Source: Serendipita indica DSM 11827 (taxonomy: Eukaryota > Basidiomycota > Agaricomycetes > Sebacinales > Serendipitaceae). From it: DNA of 64,000 nt. Positions 1 to 10,276 of this stretch are shown here, piece by piece. Both the position numbers and the translations under genes were made by a program. The DNA lies in NCBI GenBank assembly GCA_910890315.1, contig CAJVGD010000046.1, positions 248,001 through 312,000 of the forward strand, read 5' to 3'. Each line of letters opens with the position of its first letter. The first letter of the stretch is position 1. Below the pieces are notes generated by a model. That model had not been told where the DNA came from. It saw only the letters and a list, made by a program, of their open reading frames with translations, and searched no databases.

Positions 1-1309
1 CTGCAGCCTGCTTCGCGAGTCGGATGTGGCTTGACGACTGAGGAAACGTTAGCTGTGGATACATCATCCAAACTCGATATTGATTACAGTCAGGTTCACT
101 GGGAAGGGTCAATTCTCACTGAATCAATCTTTGTACGCGCTCACCTTGTCGGAGGACAAACTGGGCAGTGCCATGTTTGATTCTTGTCGGTGAAATGGGG
201 CATCATATTCACGCAAACTGCGTGATACCAACAGGAACACCTAAATTCTGTGAGGCCAAAGTGTGAATAGGTAAAAGGCGTCCAGCCCGTCGCAACAAAT
301 CTGATATTCATCAGTATATCAGTAAATTTCAACTACGCGGAGTCCATCACATACCATTCTATAATTCGCATGCACATCCTGTGACGGCGAGGCCGTAGTT
401 TGGCTCTGGGATACCTCGGCCTTTGAACGACGTTGCTTCCTATGAGTGAACCCAGAGTTTCGCTTCCTTTTACGTCTAGGCCCGGGATTCACAGGTGTCA
501 GGGTTGACCTCTGTGACGGAGCTCGCCACAGTTTCGATGCTCCAAAGAGTAGCCCCGTTCAGTGGTTTTGAATCTTCTTGTTCTAATTCTGTCAGTTCTG
601 AGAATTCCGAGCTTAAGGGGGAGGCTAGCACATGAGTCGAATGTAAACTAGTAGACGTTTCCGTGACTCCTGCCTCTATCTTGCGACGTTTTGGTTGCCT
701 CAGTGGAGCAGCGTTGCGACTCACTACCCCGCCAAAGTGTGCATCTGTGGCCACCGCTGTGGACGATCCAGTCGAAGCACCCATAGCAGACGCGGTGTCA
801 TGCAGTCTTGTCGAGGTGGCTTGAGGGGCATCCGCTAAACCGTGATCAATTAACCATACCACAGGACCCCAAGTTGAACGTACAAGGTCTTTTGGGGTCG
901 CGTAGGATGTCAATCGCCTTTTTCATTGATTCTTCAATCACCCGGGTGCATTCCTCCACAGGTGTCAGGTTCGCTTCGATTTGATGTATCTCGTGGCCCA
1001 GCGAGTCGACCTTGCTATCGAGAGCGCCAACGTCAATCTCGAGACGTGAGAGATGGCTGCTCAGTAGAGATTGCATCTCATTTCGCTTCAACTACTCTTG
1101 TCTCCTCGATTGTTCTGTCTCTGCGGCGATTCGACGCTGCGCAATGGTCAATTCAGCTTGATGCCTGGCTATTCCCTGGCATATCTCTTGCAATATACCA
1201 AAGTGTTGATCAATAACGGATACAAGGTGTTCGACGAGGCCTTGGTGTTGCCCTACCGTGTCAAACAACCCCCAAAGTCAGTGCGGAATTTGACGCCCTC
1301 CGAGGCCAT
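1..1309 (-). CDS. PHD-finger protein with N-terminal coiled coil (3' end missing)
   Basis: The gene runs off the left edge. The C-terminal part reads as a PHD zinc finger: after splicing, a CCDGCSCWYHAVCV stretch is followed by a CPVC pair (exons 355 upward, 287-300, 145-240, 1-37), matching the C-D-x-C-x2-W-Y-H-x2-C-V core of the family. I do not see the usual first Cys pair. The N-terminal third (about 850-1309) is a charged helical coiled coil, then a disordered basic Ser/Thr-rich linker. A good intron lies at about 843-891 (GTACGT donor, TTTAG acceptor). PHD fingers generally read histone tails, so a chromatin role is inferred. The model is not clean: there is an in-frame TAG at 1092-1094, a one-base frame slip at the C run 1269-1273, and an unexplained frame change between about 484 and 560. 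The ATG at 1307-1309 is the best start. It could be a pseudogene or carry sequence errors. Confidence 0.55.
241..300 (-). other. GC-AG intron plus 14-nt microexon inside the PHD finger
   Basis: On the minus strand, 286-241 reads as a 46-base intron starting GC and ending AATTTAG, and 300-287 is a 14-base exon between it and a GT-AG intron at 354-301 (GTATGT donor, TATCAG acceptor). Only this splicing joins the Cys codons in frame into the C-D-x-C-x2-W-Y-H core. The GC donor context (GG|GCTGGA) is weak, so the call rests on the reading frame and domain match. Confidence 0.5.
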
Positions 1310-1569
1310 ACTGACCCGTAAGCTCGTCTATGACAAATTTAACAGAGTTTTGAGACTGGTTTGTAGCGGGATACTACTGTGCTGGGTATGCATGAATATT
1401 CGTTCTCTCGACGAATTGTCCGGAGAACGAGTTACTTCACCACTAGCACCAATTGCAAACGACAAGATGTGCATCTGAGCTCAGAAATTGTTGATGAATC
1501 TCTTCAAGAGGTGTGTTGTGGTAACATGTCAAATAAAACCTTGGACTAGGACGGCGTTGACAAACGGAA
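1310..1569. promoter_or_regulatory. Short divergent promoter region, PHD gene and F-box gene
   Basis: About 260 bases separate the two outward-pointing start codons. I see no clear TATA box or other recognisable motif. Small open frames in this stretch have no domain and look like chance. Confidence 0.4.
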
Positions 1570-2936
1570 ATGGTCGCTTCGATCGAATCGCTGCCGTCAG
1601 AGCTGCTGAGACAGATCATCATCGAGTTACTACACGACATTAGAGAACCTCATCGCTTCTACAAAGCTAGGTTGATTCCGCTTGCATCAACGAGCCGGGT
1701 GCTTCGTTTGGCCTCTGTCGAATTCCTCTACTGGTCCATAGACCTATTCGAGGCCTCATTCGGTCTGAATCATCGTGTCCTTAAATCTTCAGACGCATTA
1801 CGACGATTCAATCAACTGATTGATACGCATATTGGTTTCGTTCGGAACGGTGTGCGACGTCTCCTCGTTCGGGACAGGGATGGTACAGCCTCAGGAGATC
1901 TTTGGAGCATAGTACACAAGTTGGGAAATCTACGATCTCTTCATCTCGATGGGCACTTCAAAAGACCCCAGTTTCCATCAGCACTGGAAGTTCTCTTGAA
2001 GGATGACTCGAGGATATCAAAAACCTTGTGTAATCTAACGCTTCTAGGCCTAGACTCTGAATCTCTGGCACTTGAATTCTTCTTCAGGCCTGGAGTATTT
2101 ACGAACCTGACACGGTTGGAGTATCATGATACTTATATGTATCCAAACACTGAGATCGATGGTGCCACAAGACACGGGCCTATGCCCACTTCACCATTCG
2201 CCAGACTTCGAACCTGTGCCTTTCCGAGTCTTTTGATCTTCGTCTTCACCCATCTTTCACAGCCAGAGACACTTTTCGCCACGGTTGTGTCGTTTATCCA
2301 ATCACATGCACAATCCCTACAGCGACTTGCAGTGATAGACAAGCAAGCCGTCTATGGAGTGCATCGTAGACCCTCTCCCCACCAGCTTTTATGGACAATG
2401 CTGCCGGAGATGAAGCAGCTAAGGCTCCTGGGTGTTTCCGTTGGGACTGGTGGTCCAACTCACCGCCTGCGACTACCAAAGCTGCATGGACTCTTCATTC
2501 AACACGATCCCAGGCAAATTTTCATAACTGGGATGTCAACAGAGGAAGGAAATTCGGTGAGGCTGGTTAAACGTCCGTACAGAAGGTCGAGCTGACAATT
2601 CATCAGCTTTCACGACTGTGTGACATGCTCGGGTGCCCCAACATTATATTTGGGGACGAGGTGAACAATGGCCAATGGGTCGCCCTCAAGTTGACCCAAT
2701 ACATTGGCTCATCTTACCTGTTGGAATGGGTACAGAACCACCAACTGCCGACTGCAAAAACGGTCGGCAGGCTCAATAGTGGAGCGATTATAGCGTGGGA
2801 TGTGACCAATACCATCGAAAAAGGGCCGGTTCAGTTAATGGGTACAAGTCTACATGAAGTATTGGCCGAGGTCGGACGGTGGAGTTTTGGGGAGGATGCA
2901 GATAAGAATGAACCCTTTAGAGAGGAACACAGTTGA
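1570..2936 (+). CDS. F-box family protein
   Basis: Two exons (1570-2556 and 2607-2936) give about 438 residues. The intron has a GTGAGG donor, a GCTGAC branch region and a TCATCAG acceptor, and joins the frames exactly. The first 50 residues begin with IESLPSELLRQIIIELL and continue with a pattern (LIPLASTSRVLRLASVEFLYWSI) typical of F-box motifs in fungal proteins, which bind Skp1 and recruit substrates to SCF ubiquitin ligases. The rest is a leucine-rich region of the loose kind seen in the many Agaricomycete F-box proteins, without a recognisable WD or Kelch domain. The substrate cannot be guessed. The gene ends 83 bases before the stop of the convergent carrier gene. Confidence 0.7.
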
Positions 2937-3019
2937 TTGATTACATGTAATATTTCTCGCTATATGTGACGATTCCATCTAGACAGCGTGAGATGAATCG
3001 ACGAGCAAAAAGGACAGAC

Positions 3020-4321
3020 TCACAAATCCAAAAGAAGTTTCCACAAGACGGCAAACATTAAACCCTGTAGCCCATTGGCCAGTATACGTGTCTTCAAACC
3101 ACGTCCGAATAAGCCACTCCATCCATCTGCGCGGACGACCGCTCTCGCGGCAGCACCTACAACCAGTAAGTAAAGGTACAGGGAAGATGATGACACTGAC
3201 GATAGGATATCTTTGTCGCATTTACTTGTCTGTAGGTCTTCAAAACCCGCATAAAGTTGGAAATTGTGTCCGATACAACCGAGGAGACAAATCCAATAAG
3301 CGCTTGCCGCAAGAGCTGCCGTTTAAAGTCATCGTACTCTGGGAGGTGATCTCGAAGGTAGTTATACGTCCCCCACCAAGGGAAGTACCCGATGATAGTC
3401 GCGGCAAGATTAGCCAAGGCTCCGTACCAGAGAGTTCCAATACCATGCTTTCGGATTCTGTTCCTGAGTATTGGGACGCCTTGTCGGCCTTGGGTTTGCA
3501 GGGTCGTCTTGAGTGTATCGATTGGTGTGAGGACCATGCGAAAAGAGCCAGCGACTACATGCTGTCAGAAATCCAATCTCCGAAAATACTCAGACTGACT
3601 GATTGCGGCGAAAAATGTTTTCGCAAGCGACGGCAAGTTGCGCGTGGTTGGATTGGAGTCGAGCAGAGCAAATGCTCCGACGTTGGATGCCGCATCCCCA
3701 AAGCGAGCGATAGGAGCTTGGAACAAAGCAGCGCCGAGACCGCTATAGTATCGAGCGAAGCCACCCTCCCGGTACAGCGACGTCGTAACTTGCCGCAAGC
3801 CGTGGCCATACCTATATTGAACGTTCATGATTGTCCGCAATGGCTGTTACGTGGTGAATTGATGCTGATTCCGACCCGTTAAACTGCTTACCATCAAGGT
3901 CAGGACCTGCAAGAGCATCGCTGCGAGCTCTGTCGGACCTCAGGAGGAAAAGATACAGCTAAAAGCGAACCTGTTGCTCCTGTAATTCCACCGCCTAGAG
4001 CTTGCTTGAGTGCATTTCTCCAGTCAAACTGTTGAGCGTGAGCTTGCTTAGGAATCATCTTACAAGTCCACTCACACTGGCATTGCTTGATTTCCGAACG
4101 GCCACGAATGTCACCGTAAAAGAGATAACGATAAAGATAGTGAAGAGCGAGAACTTGATCTTGTCCTGTTTTGTCCAGCTGGTTGGTTGGTCCGTGTCTT
4201 CATCGCGTTCTGCATCCGGTAATTGACCTCTTTCTATCGAAGCGACTTCATCGTGGTTTTGCTGCTCTCCAAGGAGCGGCGAACGTTCGGAGCTCATCGA
4301 CGGTGGGGATAAAGTGGCCAT
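3020..4321 (-). CDS. Mitochondrial carrier (SLC25-type) protein with N-terminal membrane anchor
   Basis: Spliced exons show the carrier fold: a first repeat with QVLTLMPLRTIMN, a second with the canonical PIDTLKT (P-x-D/E-x2-K/R) signature near 3530, and a C-terminal segment containing [14 protein letters not shown] and ILANGLQGL, ending at the TGA at 3020-3022. Members move metabolites across organelle membranes; the substrate cannot be told here. The ATG at 4319-4321 is preferred because upstream in-frame codons lack an ATG. Unusually, about 70 acidic and polar residues with an ERSPLLGE dileucine-like motif and then a separate hydrophobic helix (roughly residues 60-80) come before the carrier domain. 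The two parts are joined by an intron at about 4031-4075 with GTGAGT and CAACAG ends. One inner junction would need a 32-base intron around 3945-3976, which is short for this genome, so that spot is uncertain. Confidence 0.75.
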
Positions 4322-4416
4322 GCACTTTGACACCCAACCCAAACCACGCTTGTGACGAGACAACCCTCTAATAGATACAAACTAGCTACTCGGGACTATC
4401 AAGTGCTTTTCTGGGA
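4322..4416. promoter_or_regulatory. 95-bp divergent promoter, carrier gene and TRAPP subunit gene
   Basis: The start codons of the two outward genes are only 95 bases apart, so both promoters and 5' leaders must share this stretch. No TATA box is evident. Confidence 0.45.
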
Positions 4417-7400
4417 ATGAATTCATATCCTATCGAGCTCCTGGTTGCACATGTGCCGCTTATGTTCGTCGCGGGGCTCGATGTCCCACCAGGAGAACGC
4501 GACCCATTTCGCTCTCTAATTATCAGGCTACGTGAGGTCCTCACATCCCGTCCAAAGGGCCTCGTTTGGGACAAAAATCGGGCATCTGCGTTTAACATTC
4601 TTCTGGTAGAAAAAGCAAGTACATTTTCAGTACCTGCAGGTGAAACCTAACGCCACCTATCAGAATCTTCGATTTCCACCTAGGAAGATCGTCTCGCCAG
4701 AGAATCCATCGATTCCTCCTCATTCTCCTCTCTCACCTCTCGTCCCGACCTCACCACTGTACCCTGATGGCTTGATCGCACCTGTCTGGGTGCGTAAACA
4801 CGTAGAACTTATCCCGTCTATATACGTCTTATTTCTCAGATTATGGGAATCTCCTCCGCCTCTTTCCCCATTAGAAGGCAGAGAAAAGGAGCTTGAGGAA
4901 GAACGCTCTCATGACCAAGAATTGGCAAACGAGCTTGCTTCCCGCAAACGAGCCCTCGCAGAACGAGGCATCAAGTTAACAGCGGTGCTACTTGCAAGTA
5001 GACGTCTCCTTGGTACGTTTTGCATTGTTATCTGTAAAAATCCCCCTTATAATTCACAGACGATCCGGGACTGGACGCCCGTTTGACCTATCTTCGAAGG
5101 CAGAGCTCATTAGATGCACGTGCAGCATTGTTCGTACTCAGTCCCGTCAGCAATAACGAGCTGCAGGAGTTTGTAAAGAGGTAACTATGCTTTTATTCCG
5201 ATGTCCAATCTCAATTTGTGTAGTCTCACAGAGGCACTCCGGGAGCCTTCATTGGAGTACTATACAGCTCATTCGAAACGAGTGCGAAGAAAGAGGAACA
5301 AGCATTCAAGCTCTGCATATAGTGGCTATCCAACATCTATCGTCGCGACATCACGATCTGTACCACTGCGGCCAATTGGATGGACTGTACGGTACGAATA
5401 CAAGCTAGCCACATTTGCGGAGTTTCGTTTCGAAGAAGAGGTTGCTCGCAAGTAGGTACCAATCTCATATTCTCAATCTCTCTTATGTGTTCCAGACACT
5501 ATGAAGACTGCTGGAATGCACTCTCGGAGATGTTTGGCTCCACATCCGTACTCCCTCCCCGTACCAAAAGATGGGCAGAAGCCAAAGTTCTGGCAGACTG
5601 CGTAGCCATCAAGGTCCTTGATCATTTGCGTACCCACATGTGCTTATACCTCCCCAGATCTACAAGTTCTATCTTTATTATAATGAGCACAATCTGGCCC
5701 TGGCATTCTTCAATAAGCATGTCAATAGATTTTGCGCATTGTCCAGGACATGGGGGATAGGCGAAGATACCTTCGAATACTGGAGCTGGTTGGCTCGCCA
5801 GTACCGGATCTTGGCGGAACTACTGGAGATTGCACTCCGTGGTGGACTACGCCTACCTAGGACCACCCCTCAAAGTGCCGAGGATCGACCTGCTACATTG
5901 CCTACCGATACTCCAGAAACACTAGGTCTCAATCCGTCGACTGTCTTGCAACATCCCGGATTCTACTACTTTAAAGCCGCCGCCGCTACCCAAGAGCGCC
6001 TGAAACGCTTCAAAATAATCGAAGATGCAGAGGTAGTCTTCTTCGCCTTCGCGCCATGCCCCGCTGATCACTATGAAGACCATCCAACCGTCGGCCATTT
6101 CCGGATCACCGGCCTTCAACAACGAGAAAAAGGTCGACCATTGGGATATCATTCTTGAACTCTACTCCAAAGCCTACGAGCAGTTCAAGCGTTTCTCAGC
6201 CGGTCACAGTCGACTCACCTTCTTCGTCGCTGTTCAGATCGCTACCAGCTATCACGCGTCAGGCAAACATGACCTTGCCGTCAAATTTTTCGAGCGCATC
6301 GTCAAAGTTTACCACAAGGAACGCTGGGGCCCTATGCTGAAGCCCTTACTCTCGTTATGGTATGAGTCGGCGAAGCAACTGGAGAACATTGAAATGTGTA
6401 TCCGGCTAGTGTTTGAACGCATGGCCCTAGGCACAAGTACGCAGTCCTTCCTCTCAAGTTTCATATTCACATTCCCTTAGGTGCTGAGAACGACGTTTTA
6501 TCACAAGATTTACTGGGTATACTTATGGTATGCTATTTCTTGCATAAATGCGTCGGTATTCCAATTTACATAGACCACAAAACCGAGCTCGACTTCCGAG
6601 CCATTTGGTGTTGAACTGTCATCAGTGGAACCGATTCGTAGGTGTCGCATATTTCTCATGAAAAATTCTGATGGACCTAGTTCCTAGCTCGGTCGTCTTC
6701 TACGAAAGTGAAACCCCGATCAGTGTCTCGACTCCGTTCCAGCTGCATTTGCAGATCCCTTCGACAACTGGTCTGCATCTGCTACCGTTGGCGTACATAG
6801 TCTTGCGATTTTCAGATGACCGACCACCTATTGTTATCCACCGCACTGGCAACCTACCTGAAGGACGATCCCACATCCTCCTTGGCGATTTAGGGAGCGA
6901 GACAGATGCCCCACCAGAGTTGAGCCGTGAAATTGACTTGACCCCTGGCTCTACACGGGTACTGACTGGGTTCCTTACGAGCACTGTCCCAGCCGAACTC
7001 ACGGCAAGTCAACCCAAGGCTGGTTTAACGTTTATAACCCACACTTAGATCTCTGGCATCGCTATCGCATTCCAAAAGGAGGACTGGATAGTCGAAGTCA
7101 ACTTCGAGCCAGCTATCGCATCCGCTTCAGAGATTCAATGGATCCACAACTTGGAAACATCCCCGCGGCTCATTAAGCTGTATCGATCAGATATCTCAAC
7201 AGTCAGGTACGAACTTATTGACACGAACTTGCTCAGCTCGAGCTTCAATAGGTTTCAATCCTCGCCACACGAGTTTAAGGTTTTGGTTCACCATGCAGGC
7301 AAAGCTCTCATTGGAGAGGAGTATCCAATCGAGGTTGTCATCGAGAGCCAGGATGATCGTGAGTTAGAGGTCACATTCGACGTACTGTTGCAACCAGCAG

Positions 7401-8741
7401 AGAATGATACGAGTGAGTTGTTCACTTTCTGCGGCGAAAGCTCACTTATATTCTAGTTCACTACATCTCTGCCGGAGAGGAACGTAGCACCAGCTTCCTG
7501 CGTGGTCTCAGGTTCAACAGGACTCTCCCTCCCTCTGGTCAAGTTTCACGTACGGTTTTTCTCAATGCTGGTGGTCCTGGCAAGCGTGTGCTTGACATTT
7601 CATTCCGCTCAATGATTCCTGGCTCGGCCGTTTCGGATACAGGAGACGAAGGCTCTGAACTGCTGCACACCATCTCGGTCGAAGCAGTGGACCCCTTCTT
7701 CCACGCTTCTCACGTCCATTACACGCAGCCAAATCATGGGCTACCGAATGCTCCTACTTGGGATACCCAAACCTATCAAAGACATGTGGCTGAGGCGAAC
7801 ATCGTTACGCTGATCCGGTGTTCGTCGGACTGCGACCTGGAGATCCTGGAAATAAATTTCACCTCGGTTGTGAGTACAAAAAATCTAGATTCGCTGGTCT
7901 CATTGGTTCAGGACAACTCGAAAGCATTTATGATTTCGTCCTCTCTGGGCACGGATGAGGATTGTCTAAGTACGGCCAAAACCTCGTAGAAAATCTCGTC
8001 ATTGAATCATCGTACAGGATGGGCACCAGGGGATGCATTCTCTGCAGACGTTCGCATTGGCATACACGATCCAAGCAACTTCGACGAGTATGCTATTGAG
8101 CCCGCCATAGCTAGTCCCGTTCGGTTGGATGTGAAGTGGAGGAGGTAAGTCAATCTACCTAGCTAATGATGACCGGCTGACATTACCGTAGAGCTGGTAT
8201 CGTCCATGCCAATGTACCAGTGACAACGACGGCAATCATGCTGCCTGAGCTAACACCACCCCACGTGGGACTCACCATTGTGATTGATCCACCAGCACAA
8301 GTGGTTCTTCATCGGCCATTCATGCTCTCAGCCATCGTTCGCAACAACGACCCACTTCGCTCCGCTGACCTCACCTTTACGTTGGAGCCATCAGATGGAT
8401 TCGTGATTGCCGGGTTACGATCTGGCGCACTCCCTCTACTACTTCCCGGAACCGAAAGTACAGTCTCCTTCAGCCTGATTCCCCTCACGACAGGTATTAT
8501 CAAGCTACCAATATTCAAAGTACAAAGACTTGTGGCCGAAGATCCCTCAAACCCGCACCGGTCAGAGTCGGAGCTGGCCACTCGAACTGGAATTGCTTCG
8601 GAGGTGGTTCCTGTTGTCGACGGGCGTTGGAACTTGATGGACAAGGCGGGAAATAATATATACTTTTACTCGAGCGACGGCCAAGCTCTTGCCGGGATTG
8701 ATTTATCGCAGTGGTTGGCCGTAACTGTCGTCGCATGGTAA
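4417..8741 (+). CDS. TRAPP complex subunit 11 (Gryzun/foie gras family)
   Basis: The N-terminus (MNSYPIELLVAHVPLMFVAG) and the following region with SLIIRLREVLTSRPKG, FPPRKIVSPE, and SPLYPDGLIAPVWVRKHVEL match the TRAPPC11 family, whose members tether vesicles at the ER-Golgi and Golgi as part of TRAPP. An alpha-solenoid-like middle section follows (about 5100-6480), then beta-rich segments that fit the C-terminal Gryzun part. About ten or more short introns are needed. One is a GC-AG intron at 4615-4663. The stop is TAA at 8739-8741. The next gene begins only 48 bases further on, in the same direction. The exact C-terminus is less certain because the family's usual ending is not obvious. Confidence 0.85.
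4615..4663 (+). other. GC-AG intron in the TRAPP subunit 11 gene
   Basis: A 49-base intron begins GCAAGT and ends CTATCAG with a CCTAACG branch-like site. It joins VEK directly to NLRFPPRKIV, restoring the conserved family sequence in frame. GCAAGT is the consensus for GC donors. Confidence 0.8.
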
Positions 8742-8789
8742 TCGTCGCATGCACGTGTATCACTCTTGCACTCCTCCACGTTACTCGCA

Positions 8790-10005
8790 ATGAGCATTAT
8801 TATCCCTCAATATGACTATGAAGTGCTACGTGAACAAATTGAGAGATATAGACTAAACGCTTCTAGGTCGTGACCGGTTGGTTCATCCAGGATGCTCCGG
8901 GTGACGTCGTAGAGGTCTGTGCAGGTTGATCTACAACAAATCCTCTAAACCCGTGTTCTATTGCTATAGTTACCGAAGAGCTTTGGTCTCATCGACACCT
9001 CGGACGACGGATGGACGAAGATCAAGCAATTTTTGTACAAAGTGAACATCGAGGACAGAGAACCGGGCACGATCCATAAACTGTTCTTCTTAGGGAGACA
9101 CGGTCAAGGATGGCGTATGTTTCTCATCTTCGTAACCCACATTCTCATCTCCAAACAGACAATGTGGCCGAAACAAAGTACGGGACGGCGGTCGGTTTAA
9201 TCTACGACAAATGGCAGAACCTCGAGTCTTACGCGTAACAGGAATGGGATAGACACTGGTCCAAGCTCAATGGCGATGGGGAGCTTGTGTGGGGCCCAGA
9301 TGCCGAGCTAACCCCCTAGGAATCCAGCAAGCCGACGAGATTAACGCTATGTGGATCGAGGAGACCAAACGAGGGATCCCAACGCCCGACGTCCTCTATA
9401 TGAGTCCCTTGCGTCGTGCGATTCATACGGGCGTGTTGTCTTTTGATGGTTGGTTCTATCCCAACAACACAGATCCTGGCATGGAAGCCTCCAATGCAGT
9501 AGCCAGACTTGTGCTAGAGGTGTGTGGGCATACAAGATGAGCACAAGAAACTAACCTGAACCCCCTACCATCGCGCCCCCGTCCGTTGCGCACAAATTTC
9601 CCCAATAACTTCGTGAAGGATCTGCATGAGACCTCCGGAGAACACACCTGTGATTTGAGAAGAAACAAGACAGTTATACAGGCCGACTTTCCCTTTCTCC
9701 TCTTCGAAAACGGGTTTGTAGAGGTAGACCCAACATGGACGGCGGACCATCGAGAGACACCCGATGAGCAGGACGTACGTTCGCGCCGGGCTCTTGACAA
9801 AATGTTCACAGCCGATGGCACCTGTGAGTGCACGCATACTACGTTGATGCCGTCTAATGCCCGGGTAGACATTTCTGTCTCCTCCCATTCTGGGACCATG
9901 GCGTCCATCTTCAGGGTTATTGGACATCGTCCTTACGCAGTGAATCCGGGAGGAGTGGTTCCAGTCCTTGTTCGCGCCAAGCAGAAGAAGAAGCCGATAG
10001 TGTAG
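8790..10005 (+). CDS. Histidine phosphatase superfamily (phosphoglycerate-mutase-like) protein
   Basis: Spliced exons contain the family's RHG motif (FFLGRHGQGWHNVAE), then the DAELTPLGIQQADEI segment, a SPLRRAIHT segment, GEHTCDLRRNKTVIQ, and SSHSGTM carrying the second catalytic His. This layout matches the fungal PMU1-like phosphatases, which act on phosphate esters through a phospho-histidine; the real substrate is unknown. Introns with good ends lie after MSIIIPQYDYE, after APGDVVE, within GWH, and before YISVSSHSG. The frame breaks at a run of five C bases (9312-9316), where six would keep the conserved LTPLG reading. Treating that run as an intron would delete conserved residues. The gene is likely real, with either a sequence error or a young disabling change. 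Confidence 0.8.
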
Positions 10006-10276
10006 CTTAAAGAGTGGTAGCCAAGTCGTCTCTAACTCTACTTTATTGCAACAGATGAGTGGGGAGGAACAATGCACAGACCAGAGATTAACCGAGCGTA
10101 TGTATCATTAGTGGCCATCGGCCTGATGGCATATAGAACCATACGCATAGAATGGATGAGCCTACTTTTGAAACCAACCAGACAGAAGGAGTGGAGCCTG
10201 TCGTGAGTTAACGACGGCGGTGGTGTACAAATGGAAACCGAGAAAGCAGGAAGAGTCCAAAGAACTAGTTGGAGAC
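10006..10276. other. 3' intergenic stretch between convergent genes
   Basis: About 270 bases between two converging genes hold only their 3' untranslated regions. I see no open frame, RNA gene or repeat here. Confidence 0.6.

Noticed and set aside
1-6. Window begins with a PstI site (CTGCAG)
   Set aside because: Could suggest a cloned fragment end, but a six-base site is too common to support that.
3945-3976. A 32-base intron in the carrier gene, and a similar 32-base candidate in the glycosylase gene
   Set aside because: Phases fit, but other introns here are at least about 43 bases. I kept these as uncertain joins rather than calling ultra-short introns as a phenomenon.
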